DNA of 64,000 nucleotides from Hysterangium stoloniferum. Its lineage: Eukaryota > Basidiomycota > Agaricomycetes > Hysterangiales > Hysterangiaceae. The notes under the pieces were generated by a model, which saw only the letters and a list, made by a program, of their open reading frames with translations, had not been told where the DNA came from and made no database searches. Each line of letters starts with the position of its first letter. The stretch's first letter is position 1. Both the position numbers and the translations under genes were made by a program. This document shows, piece by piece, positions 22,132 through 32,883 of this stretch. The DNA lies in contig WHVD01000005.1 of NCBI GenBank assembly GCA_015178975.1, forward strand, positions 558,001 through 622,000. Direction: 5' to 3'.

Positions 22132-25100
22132 CTAAAAACTTGGAGCCAGTTGCAGAATACGAAAGGATGCAGCATTACGTTCGCAAAAATAAACACTATC
22201 TTTGTTCCTGCCTAAGAACAGGACTTCTTCGTCCGGATTGCTCTCGCCCTCCTCAAAACCAATGGAAGGTAAGTCTGCTTTGGTAGATGACTTGCCTAAA
22301 TTGGCCACAGTGGAGCTGTGTTTCTTGCGCACCAATGTCAACGCCGTACTAGCTGCCTCACCAGACGATGCAACAGGGGCAAGAGAGACCGGCGAGCCAA
22401 TCCTCCAGATATACGTTCCTCGACGACTCACTGCACCGGCCGGTACCTGATAGTCGGGAAGTACATTGCGTGATTCGTCAGCCGGTGCAAGGAGAGCGTC
22501 GCCAACATCGACGGCTTCCAAACCACCCTGCCGTAACGCCACTATGACGGCACGATTGCGGACGTCGAATGCCTCCACCCGTTTGATATCACCCAACCTA
22601 CCTTTCGTTACGGGTAGAGTGTCCTCGTCGTCCAAACTCCAAAAGAATCGACCCTTCAGGACCGACCGTCCTCGAGAGTCGACTATGGCAGTGCTATGAC
22701 CACCACGGGAAGAAAAGAACAATGCAGGTGGCCCGTAGTGTGGCGGCTGGGCCAGTAATGATATGGGTGGCAGAAGAGGCTCACTAATATCCGGTGTATT
22801 AGTGTCCTGTTGCGCAAGTTCTTGTATAAACAGTGCGCCAGCTAAGGGCACGGGAGTTGGGCGGAAGGGATTGTTGGGGTCCACGCTTTGAAGCCGGAGG
22901 TCTTGTAAAAGTATGTACTCGGTATCCGACTCCCGACGTACTGGCAGATCAAGAGGAAGAAACCCGTCCTTGTACCACGATTGCATCAGAGATGCTTTCC
23001 AGGGTCCTGTTAAGCAAATAATTACGACAAACTGTCACCAAAGATATGAGAGAAAAGTTACCTCGAACCACTCCTTTCGGATCTTTGTAATACCACTTGG
23101 AAGGCGGTAAACAGGGCGGTAAAGGAAGTCCTGGAGGTGTCTGTACTTGCTGCTGTGGAGCCGAAGTATCGCTTTCAGACCCCTCAGAAAGGGATCTCGA
23201 CTGACGATACTGTTTTAGTACGGACGGATACGTTGGCGGTATCGCACATTCATCAGCTAATGCCGCCAGAGGGAAGTTGGGGGCAAATGACAACTGTTGG
23301 AAGGTGGTATAAGACCCAATCTGCGACGCTGCCAAAGCCAATAGGTCATCTGGACTCGTCAAAGATGTTGAAGGGTTCGAGGGTTCTGCAGGAGACGATG
23401 TTGCATCTCCGGTGTCAGTGACACGCCTGACTGGATGCGGACGCGCCGAGGTAGGGGTATCTACGCCTGCTGTTGGGGGCGCCGACTCGACTGTCTCGGA
23501 AATCGCGACATCAATAGCAACGTCGACGTTCGCGTCTTCGTCTCCAAACACCGGGTATTCACCCTCAGTAGGCTCAATTTCCCCGCGAGCTTCTCTGGCC
23601 CGTCGCCGAGCCGCCCGTCGTTCAGCTCGGCCAATCCTTACCTCACGGACGCGAACCGTCGCGGGCTCAAGCCCGAAAACGTTATGCGAAAATACCAAGA
23701 ACACCTCGACTAAATCATCTCCTTGAAGTTGTAATTCGAGATTACGGGGTGAATCAGGGAGAATGAATGTTCTAGATAGACCTAATGCCGTCCGATATGT
23801 ACCGGCGAACAGTTCCACCTTCTCACCCGCATCGCCGCATAAAATGGCCAGAAAGCTAGGGTATAACATAAATACACTAATCTTCTTTATTGCGCGCTAC
23901 ACTGACCTCTTTCTAGCAGTCTCGACAGCCTTTATCATGATCGCGCCTTTTGTTCCAGGCAACTTGACATATTCAAGTTTAGGGGCGGTTGCCTGCGAAT
24001 GAGTGGATATGGAGCCATTCCGACGACCAAGTACTTCCCCTTCTACGACACGACTCGCAAAGCCATTTTCTTCTAGTCGACGAGTACTCAGAGCATTGGA
24101 TATGATGCGAGGCAGAAAACGGTTAGAGGACATGCTTGTCCGAGGGGAGAGAAGGCCATGGGATCGCTCTGACTCTGACGGAATAGATGTGGGGGCTGAC
24201 GGAGTTTCCCGTGGTGGCGAACGGGGGAGTCCAGGAGTTGGTTCGTTGAGATGACCGTGACGGACAGATTGTGAGCGAGAGGTAGAGGTGGACGGTGCCC
24301 GACTAAGGTTCCTTGAAAAGGTGGGGGAAACGGGAGATGTACTTGGCCTGTCAGGAAGCGGCGATGTGCTACGACCAGCAGTTTGTAATTCTGATGGTCC
24401 GGAACTGCCATTCTGATTATTATTGAACATGCCATCTAGGACGGTCCACCTGCGTCTCTTCAAACGCGTTGGTATTTTTGGAACAACGCCTGTCCGGTCG
24501 TGGGTGCTGGAGGCGGTAGTTGGACGACTGTCCTCGCCTGACGGCGGGACGGAATCGTCGTCACCAGTGACGATAGGATGTGATGCACTAATAAATACCG
24601 GTCGTTGAGGTTGTCGTGTACCAAGAGGTGGTATGTTCGGCAAGCGACTTTCTAAAAGAGCCTGGGCAAATGAGATGCGCTCACCAGTGGGAGTGGTCGC
24701 CTCATCACCCTCAATGTCAACATCCCCTTCCCCTTCTGAGGGCTGTTCTGCATGCAAAATTGTAGGACCTCGGGCTGCTAAGGTCGGCGAGCGGGACAAG
24801 GTTTGCCGAAGTGTCGTTAAAGTGGGTGTGGGCGATGGGTTGGGGTTGGCAACAGACGTAGCTTGACGTGTTCCCGATAGATCAAGATTAGAGGGGCGAC
24901 GGGGGCGTGAAATCGCCGGGGGGTTAGGCGTAGGGGTAGAGGTAACCGTGGTGGAAGAAGTTGTGGGCAGACTGTCTATTCCAGATTGTCGACGGGAGAC
25001 AGAAGCCGTGTTGCTGGTCCTTTCATCAAGAGCGGCACTGCCGCTCGGGCCTGCAGCGACTACACTAATGGCCTCGTCGTCACTAGAACCCGCCCAAGCA

Positions 25101-26481
25101 CCCGATAAAGCGTCACTCTTCTCCTCCGGCTGTCTAGGCCTAGTCTCTACAACATTGCTGCCTCTCCGGCGAGAGCTAGTAGCCATGCCGACAACGGTGG
25201 ACACAGAGGCACGATGGGGAAGGTTAGGTTTTATTGACACAGGAGAGGCAGTCGAGTGGGGATGGGGTCGAGACGGTGATGTCGTATCCTCATACTCGGG
25301 TGGAGGAGAAGGAGGCCGCGAGGGGATTTTTCTACGAGGTAGGGTCGAGGATTTCTGAGTAGATGATAACGTCGGATGGGGGGTAAAAATAGGCAGTGTC
25401 TTTTTACGAGTAAGGCCAAACGGAGTCGGCTGAGGCGGACCATCCTTGAGTTTTGCATTAGAAACTGGACCAAATATGTTGTCCACAGGACCAGATGGAC
25501 CACGCTTGGCGTCTTCTCGGCGTGATCGCTCCTGCTCTCTACGAACCTCTACTTCCATCCTCCATTCAACAGCCTTGCGAACTTCCTCAAGGGCGTAGAC
25601 TCTAACGCCATCCCTACGACCAGCTATTGCTACGAGAACACCTCGCTCCTCCATTACCACGACGCTCTTGAACGATACTCTACGGACGAGAGCAAACGGC
25701 TGAGGGGCTGGTGGGCGTTTGAGCGGAAGGACATCGAGACCTTGGGAATGACATAACAGTAAATAATGGGGAGATAAAAATGTGCCGTTGGTGGGCGGGG
25801 TAGCGAAATGAGAAGGTGATAGCTTAGATGTAAGAACTGAAAGAGAAAGACCTAGATCGTGAAGGGTGGGAGAAGAGAGGGGCGGCGGGGCGTGACTGGA
25901 CGTGCATGCTTGACATGTTGAAGAAAGGTATCACGAATGGGCACGGAAGGGGATGAAGGTCGCTCTGGTTTGGATATATTATCCTGTTCACGATCACGGT
26001 CCCTGCGAATAAAATTCGATATGAAGCCAGAAAACCGGGTACTTCTGGGCTGTACGTCCAGTAATGAAGAGTGGTGAGCAAGTAGCAATAGCAGAAGAAA
26101 AATAAAACGCACATCCATTAGAGAACGTCTGCGAGCACTACGATCTGTCAGACCTGCAGAAACCTCTGTATATGTATAACTAGGTTGTGGGGATGCGGCA
26201 CGATCAGCATCATCTGGGATAAATGCAGGGGATGAAGGGGGTGATACGTGAACGATCGGTGCAGACCGAATTGCGACATCTTGGCCAACAACCTCTACTA
26301 CTTGGCTGACATGAGAAAGACCTTCTAGTCCTGTTTCTGATTGGGAAAGACCAAACGGTTCACCCTGTCCGGGCCCATTCCCATCTCCTACATGACTTGG
26401 GCCGTCTTGGTCGCTACTTCCTCCAGCTTCATTTCGAGACGTATCCGTGTAGGCATCCGCTTCATCATGCCTGGCTGTCAT
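22132..26481 (-). CDS. CNH (citron homology) and GYF domain protein
   Basis: Large protein with low-complexity linkers. After an acidic N-terminus (start ATG 26481, MTARHDEADAYTD) comes the CNH-like region: LGLSLSVLTSKLSPSHFATPP, SPHYLLLCHSQGLDVLPL and VSFKSVVVMEERGVLVAIAG. It is interrupted by a roughly 450-residue Pro/Ser/Thr-rich segment (25450-24050) and resumes as KLPGTKGAIMIKA, RTFILPDSPRNLELQLQGDD and VFGLEPATVRVREVRIGRAE. Further on is a GYF domain, WYYKDPKGVVRG|PWKASLMQSWYKDGFLPLDLPV (about 23090-22930), with an intron between RG and PW. A beta-rich end finishes ILQLAPSF. CNH domains bind small GTPases or act in signalling and GYF domains bind proline-rich peptides, so this is probably a scaffold. 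The join between the N-terminal exon (frame of HVKHARPVTP) and the CNH frame near 25880-25990 could not be phased with a GT-AG intron. Confidence 0.72.
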
Positions 26482-26628
26482 GGAATATCACTGGAATCTA
26501 ATCGCAGCGAAGGTCCAGCGCGTCGGACTATAAAATGAATGTGCTGTTTCCAGGTGCTACCGTCTACTGATCAATTGCCTTGTCACTCGTCACAATATCT
26601 CCGTTTATCAACGCCGAATCCCGATCAT

Positions 26629-27514
26629 ATGCCCAAGGTGACTTCCAAGTCCAAACGCGGTTCCTTGACAAATTTTCCTGTTCACCCTACATCCTCATGT
26701 TCACCATCTAGTATCCATATTTCCTCTTACTTTTCAGTGGACGTCTCAGAAGAGCTTCCAGACATTTCCAAGATCCCACTCAATTTCATTAACGCATATC
26801 TATGTCGCCCCCGTCTCATTCAAGGTACGCAAGAAGTGGAGCTTATCAGGTTGTCAACAATGTTCTTTACAGAGGAATTCTCGGGTAATCCTTGGAAACT
26901 CCTCGTTGCGACTTTGTTATTGAACAAAACCACTGGGAAACGTGCTATCCCCGTGTTTCGACAGCTAATGGATATCTGGCCCACACCAGAGGAAATGGCA
27001 GAGGGTGTGTATGCATGAATGCTGTCCTTTATGTAGCTCATTCTGACTAGTACCTCATGTATAGCCCCCTTTCCATTGTTGAAATCTTTGGTACAAGATC
27101 TGGGCTTTGGAAACTCTCGACCAAAATGGATCATAGACCTGAGTACAACATATGTTAAATCACCTCCATCGCCTACGGTGCTTCACCGCAGTAGAGCCAA
27201 AGATTTTGTTGCAAGTGACTATCCTCCAACGATAATTTCCCATCTTCCCCATGTCGGAAAATATGCCTTGGACTCCTACAGAATATTTTGCTGTGGAGAC
27301 GAGTGGAAAAGTGTTCGTCCCAGAGACAAAGAACTCATTAAATATTTGGTATATCATGCTACAACAATTCGACCTAACTCATTCATTTACTCTCTTGGAT
27401 TATTAGAAATGGAAATGGGCTTTCAAACATTTTCAGGAATGGGATCCTGAATGGGGTATTGTCGGCCCCCTTCCTAACGATCGCTTTTTAGATCTGTGCG
27501 CCGGGCAATGGTAA
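26629..27514 (+). CDS. MBD4-type DNA glycosylase (HhH-GPD superfamily)
   Basis: Nuclear base-excision-repair enzyme expected to remove thymine or uracil from G:T/G:U mismatches. The catalytic domain reads FSGNPWKLLVATLLLNKTTGKRAIPVF, LMDIWPTPEEMAEA, LVQDLGFGNSRPKWI, then the helix-hairpin-helix and catalytic Asp HLPHVGKYALDSYRIFC (about 27240-27290), WKSVRPRDKELIKYL and KWKWAFKHFQEWDP, stop TAA 27512-27514. This is the same order as mammalian MBD4 (IATIFLNRTSGKMA...GIGKYGNDSYRIFC). No methyl-CpG-binding domain is present; the roughly 60 residues before the glycosylase are basic and Ser-rich. Two GT-AG introns (after EMAE, after KYL). Start ATG 26629 (MPKVTSKSKRGS) is chosen because it begins a plausible basic N-terminus and lies 147 bp from the divergent CNH gene start. 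Confidence 0.85.
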
Positions 27515-29995
27515 ACCCTAATAGCTTGGTGTCAATTGTTTGGACTTCTCTTTCGGATAATCCGTGGTAATCTAAACATTTATAATGGGATTATCACCAC
27601 ACTATCAGCCTATACATTCATCAACTTCATCCTATGCATTATTTACCAGCCGCAACGTATGCTTGTACCGCAGTATTTCATTTCTTGCTTTATATTCGTC
27701 CCCATTATCTCGTCACATATCATATCATCGTCATCATCGACGTTATCGCTGCTAGCTCTCAGACTGTATTATTTCGCATTTCTAATCGTACACATATAAT
27801 TCAAAAGTTGTATTTTTTTTCTTACCAAACAAATGAGGGGCGGAAAGATGTTCATAAGCGGAATTTCCACAGAGAACCACTTGGGGGTCGCGTTGCCAAT
27901 GTTCAACTTGACTGGAAGGATTTGATTTATTACGCGTAGTCTAGAGTGAAATCACTGTGGTAAGAAGCTTCGGTGTTTGAGTCAATCGGCGTGTCATCTG
28001 AGATACACTAGAAGAGACCGGCGACAGGGCCAGCCCTCCGGTTCGGCTTGCTGGCGAAACACTGATTGCATAACAACGGACCGCTGTGAGTCTATCGGAG
28101 ATATTGGTAGGTTATAGCGCGATGAAAGCTTATCACGATCTTTCCGGCCTGCAGACCTGCTTGTTGAAGCACTGTCCTCGGTGGAAACCGCAAATCCCGT
28201 CTTCTGGCCAATGGGGGAGTCGCCTCCTTCTATATCCCTTTTGACCCCTGACGCGGACCACCTCACCCGAAGGACCGCCACTCAGCGCCAAGAAGACAAT
28301 CTTCGTACTGTGCCTATGCGAGGCTGTGCCACAACCAAAGGCATTGCGTTCACCTTACATTTAAGCCAAGATAATAGCTGGTTATTATCAGCTCTTTTTC
28401 TGGGCATTTGCAAGAGGTCTGGTGAGTCTGAGGAAATTACACCACCGGATGTCCTGCGCAGGGGGAAATATCATTCATTTTCTCGCCAGTTCCATTCACA
28501 TTCTTGTTGTCCAATTCTCGCTCCGGACGCCGTCGCTCATAAAATGAGGGCACGAGAATATATAAAACAATAATATAAAGCTCAATGGCCTGGAGAAATC
28601 GGCCGTATGTCAGAGAGCTGGACTACAGAGAGGCAGCTGCTTCAATAATGTGCATCTCGTGGACAAGACACTAGCATTGTAAGATGTTCCCTATTGCTTC
28701 GCCCATTCCAATAAGTAAACTTGAAATACTTGGCAGGTAGTCTCGAAGATTTTCCATTTTGGTGTCATATGGGACAACCAGACATTGCCGGACAGCTCGA
28801 GTATAAAGAGTGCAGTAAGCACAACTTCGAGAATTCTGCTCTGTAGATGGCACCAGCATTGCTGAATTTGGCAACTAACCAGAAGTTGTAAAATTGAAAT
28901 GAAACGACTGCTAACAGAAGAAGATATTTCAGGGATACTCCTGCTGGGCCCCGTCGTTTCCATCCTCCACTATGAGCATCATGGTCTAGTTTGAGGAAGC
29001 TAGACGGTTCCCCCGAGGACGGAGGGATACAAGCCCTCCAATTGCCAGTAACGTCTCTTGTGCAATTTAAAAGGGCAATGCCTGGAAAGTCTATTGTCTG
29101 ATGCTGTCGCAGCGTTGCGGCAAAATAACACCTGACCAACATCGAGTATACCTGCAACAAAAGCAATTATGACTGATGTGTGAAAACAGCACCAGCAATC
29201 CTGGATTAGCCGTGAGAAACGCTCAAAAGTGTACTTTTGGAGTGACAGACGTACCAGTTGAACTTATCCATTACAAAAAAGGGTAAGAACTCCAAATCCA
29301 AGCAAACCAACAGATAAGACCTGTTATCATTCGGGCAAAGCAGTGAAAACCGGGGGCTCAGACAAGAAGACCAGCAGCAACACTCAAGCTAAAAGACTTT
29401 AAGCACGATAACCTGTAACACAACAGTTACACTCAGTCGTGCGCAAATAGTATGCAAACGTCTGAGGTGATGTGTACCTAGCTCAAAGACTAAATACGAA
29501 ATATAGTCTTTACACGAACAAATAAGTAGATCAAAAGTGAACGTGGTGTTGAAACCACTATATGAAACAAGGCTAGTGTGATGAGACACTAAACAAAAAG
29601 AGTCATACGAATTTATATAACAATTGTGTTCATCGAGAACAATCGGAATCAAAAGACCAATAGACTGTGTTGCACTTCAATTTCCAACACAAGCTTCAGA
29701 AAAAAAGGGTCGACATCAATCCTAAGATAAAACCGGAAGAGGGAAAAAAAATTAAGGTCCATCCAATATATGAATTGATATAATAGTGCGACACGATTCT
29801 GATTAATGATTGCTGATCAGGATCACTCAGGCTCGTATGTCCATAACAACCATATGCATAAAAACGGGCTCCATTGGCCGACTTGGTAAATAACACAAGA
29901 TACAGATAAATAGTAAGTATAGAGTAGCAAGCAAGAACAGTGGAGAGACCGGAATAGCGTAGTCAACGTGTGTTAGATATACAATATAATTCATC
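27515..29995. other. 2.5 kb without a supportable gene; possible eroded membrane-protein gene on the minus strand
   Basis: 27515-27930 is the MBD4 3' region with A/T-rich sequence. On the minus strand between about 29160 and 28690 there are open stretches with hydrophobic segments (LKYLLLLAVVSFQFYNFWL; LEVVLTALFILELSGNVWL) and possible splice sites (acceptor ...ttgttgcag before VYSML). A second stretch at 28280-27994 is Ser/Arg-rich. I could not join them into one frame or recognise a family. It may be a decayed or fast-evolving fungal membrane-receptor-type gene. 29250-29990 shows nothing coding. Confidence 0.3.
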
Positions 29996-32289
29996 TCATA
30001 ATTGTCCATTACCCGTCATTTGCCTAACCAAAAACATTCCGCGTCCCTCCTCCACGTTACCTTGTCTCCACAATCCTGAAGTTGGTCGGCTATATCTGGT
30101 TGTAGACATTAGGCCTTTCGTAGGGCTCACACTACGGGTCAATTGTCTGGTGGGACTGATGGACCCAGTGCGCGTGAGACCTGTGCCGGTGTATTGTCTG
30201 GTTAGTAGTCCGGGTGTCCTTGGCAGTGCGTTTCCTGTAATCTGCGTAAAAATCCTATTTTCTGGTCGGGAGAGCCGGTCTTGACCAGTATATGATGGTG
30301 TTAATCGACGGGTCGGTGAATTATGAGGTGATACATAAGAACCCGCTGGAAGTAACAACTATAGACAGCATTAGTTTATAAATAAAAACATAGGACGGAT
30401 TCGCCGGACCATGCACTCCCTGCACCAGACGACCCCTCCAACGTCTATTTTCGCCCCGCTGTCAAGTTTTTTCCCGCACCCTGGACGAGGGAGTTTGGCA
30501 CCTTTCCCCCCACAAACCAGACAGGCTGCATGCCATCGGCTATTCTGAGGTCCAGTGACGACTCCATACTCCATAGCTGAAACTGATTTGTGACAGCCTG
30601 GACATGCCTCCGACTTTCCATATCGTGGAAAGGTCCCGGAATCAGCGGGTGCAGTCTTGGGTAATTGCTCTGTGGGAGATTCAGAAAGAGGTGCTAGTCG
30701 AGAAGGCGATTCTCGACGATACCGGGTGGTATCGTCTCTCGTTACACACTATCAGAAAAAGGTTTAGGACAGTACTTGGAGCTAAAAAATAGGATACAAA
30801 CTTCAGGATGACGAACGCCACGAGCGTCGCGAATAAACACGGCTTGTCCAGATTTGGTGTTGAAATCATCATTGCAAACAAAACAGCGGAAGCAAGAAGC
30901 ATGGAAAGAATTTTGACTATCATCGCTCTCCGGTACAGTAATTATTTTCCCGTCCCCGTGATTCTTGAATAAGTATTGCAAGCATATGTCGCATTTGGAG
31001 TTCTCCGTCGCTGAGATCTTCAGAGGTGTAAGAACGACCTTTTCCTTTGGAGTAAGGTTGTTAATGGATTTTACCAATGATGCAATACGTTTCGTAGACC
31101 TCGCCGCGGTCGATGGTGATTGATGAGGGGAATCAGCGGAATCAGCAGATTTGAAGTGAGAAAGGGTAGACGTCGAGTTTGAAGGTGACGATGGCGATAA
31201 TGCAATGGGATGTTTTAAAAGAGAACCACCGCCATCCGAAAAAACATCGCGTGAAGAATGTCGACTTATACCGAGACGATCAGATAGCTCCTCTAATGCT
31301 GGGCTGCTTTCTCGACTTCGGCCTTTCATACCTCCGATATTGTTGGTAAGCTCTGACAGCGTCTTCTTAGGAGTGCTTTTCCTCCTTGTGCATGTGTTGA
31401 AGCAGTCCTCGCATGATGGGTTACCGTAAAGGTCGACCATAGGTGCATGTCCGATGTCCTTGTGACAGTTATCGCAACGGAAACATCGTTTGTGCCAAAC
31501 CATGCCCGAGCACTCAATGAACCCGCCATCCTTCTTAATAATCGTTACTTCTCGGCCGCAAGCTGAACAATCACCTTTTACACCGCCATTGGCAGTAAAG
31601 CATGGTCGACAAAGAAACCGAGTCGCTGTCCCTGGAGTCGCCTGAAGGTCTGGGTAGATAGTCGCGTCTGGAGAAAATATCGAAGCACAAATGCCGCACG
31701 TATGAATGGGAAGTGTCTCAGGGGGTTGCAGTATCGAGCCGTAGGCTTTAGCCAGTGTTGTATTGTCCGGAGAAGTGATGACATCCGCTGGGGAAGATCC
31801 AGGACTGTCTAACACTCCCTTCCTGGTGGGGGATGTCCGCTCGCGGGGGGTAGTGACAGATGCAATATGGTCGGATATTTTAGCACTAGAAAAAGACGAC
31901 GAAATGGTGATGTCTGTTGTACTTTGAGGACGGGGAAACCGACGAGATGGTCGAGTTTGACTATAAGGCTGTGGCGCATGCGGTGGTTCTGCTTCCTTTT
32001 TAACAGGAGACGTGGGTTGTTGACCATTGGCTTTGGAGACATACCTACAAAAAAGTAAGCATCCATTAGATAGCAGTAAGACATGGCTCACGTCTTCGCC
32101 CATCTGTCAGAAGGAACGCCTTTCTCTGGAGACCGATTCAATGGCACAGTCGGAGCTAAATCAATTAATATCATAAGAGAGAACAGAGTTAAGGGAGCAT
32201 GTTGTGTACTGACCAACAGCTGTTCCGCCACATTTGCAGCGTTGCATCTGTAATGGCACAATATCTCCACAACGTCGACAAAAACCCAT
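29996..32289 (-). CDS. LIM-domain protein (paxillin/Pxl1-like)
   Basis: Cytoskeletal adaptor-type protein. Start ATG 32289, MGFCRRCGDIVPLQMQRCKCGGTAVA, a cysteine-rich start common to fungal LIM proteins. Two GT-AG introns lead to the main exon. Zinc-finger order: CGICASIF...CRPC (about 31650), CSACGREV...WHKRCFRCDNCHKDIG...CEDC (about 31540-31400), CDICLQYL...FHASCFRCFVC...HPE|C (30990-30780, last Cys restored by splicing to CVTRDD), and CPGCHKSV...WHAACLVCGGKG...CREC (30620-30420). The C-terminal exon holds repeated TR(Q/R)LT and T-GLTRTG-SISPTRQL elements and ends at TAA 29996. Linkers are Ser/Pro-rich phosphosite-like sequence. LIM domains mediate protein-protein contacts; yeast Pxl1 acts at sites of polarised growth and cytokinesis. 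The exact ortholog is uncertain. Confidence 0.82.
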
Positions 32290-32883
32290 AGAATAAAGCT
32301 TAAGAGTACTTCAAGAGATGATGCGTTGATCCTAGACTCTAAGAATAGCTAGAATGGCCAGAAATTATTTACTTAACACGAAGTTAACAACAAAACACAG
32401 CGCGTATCTCAACAAACAGTCACGTGACCTGGTCATGTTACGGCTCAATTGTGGGTGCTTGGCTAGTTTAGATCCAGGAACCAGGCAAGTGCATTGGGTA
32501 CTCTAAGGAGTCATATGCACAGACAGCAATGTATAGTTCTCTGCTATACCTGGTCAATTCTAACCGTTCATATACCAGGTCTTTTTGTTCGATAAATGCA
32601 AATCCCTATTAAAATATCATGACGCCTTGTACTTTCCCCCCACTGTGTACAAAAAGGATTTTCTTGAAGACACTTTTTTTACTTTATAACAATTGCAGCG
32701 TTTAATCGGAAGGAATCTGTATTAAACGAGTACCCGTTTGACTTATGATGAATTTTTCTCTTACATAATGCAGCAATTTTTTAATCTGAATTTTTTAGAG
32801 GAAGTCGATCACGTGACTGTCGCCTAACCTTGACACAGCACCCAGCATTCATACGACAGACACCATCCGAAAAGGAGCATCCC
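32290..32883. promoter_or_regulatory. divergent promoter region LIM gene / SWI1-like gene
   Basis: 595 bp. Contains TCACGTGA at 32420-32427 (about 132 bp upstream of the LIM gene ATG) and a second TCACGTGA at 32809-32816 (about 70 bp upstream of the SWI1-like ATG). Between them the sequence is A/T-rich (32580-32800) with no coding frame. Confidence 0.45.

Noticed and set aside
23412..25358. Plus-strand ORFs opposite the CNH gene
   Set aside because: Shadows of the Ser/Pro-rich minus-strand coding region.
26060..26122. Transmembrane helix FIFLLLLLLAHH in the CNH gene N-terminus
   Set aside because: The stretch starts gtgcgt and ends gtacag, is 63 nt (frame-neutral) and is best read as a retained intron.
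27536..27939. Overlapping hydrophobic ORFs after MBD4
   Set aside because: A/T-rich 3' sequence translated by chance; no splice sites or motif.
28690..29166. Calling a seven-helix receptor gene on the minus strand
   Set aside because: Hydrophobic pieces lie in different frames and could not be spliced into one protein.
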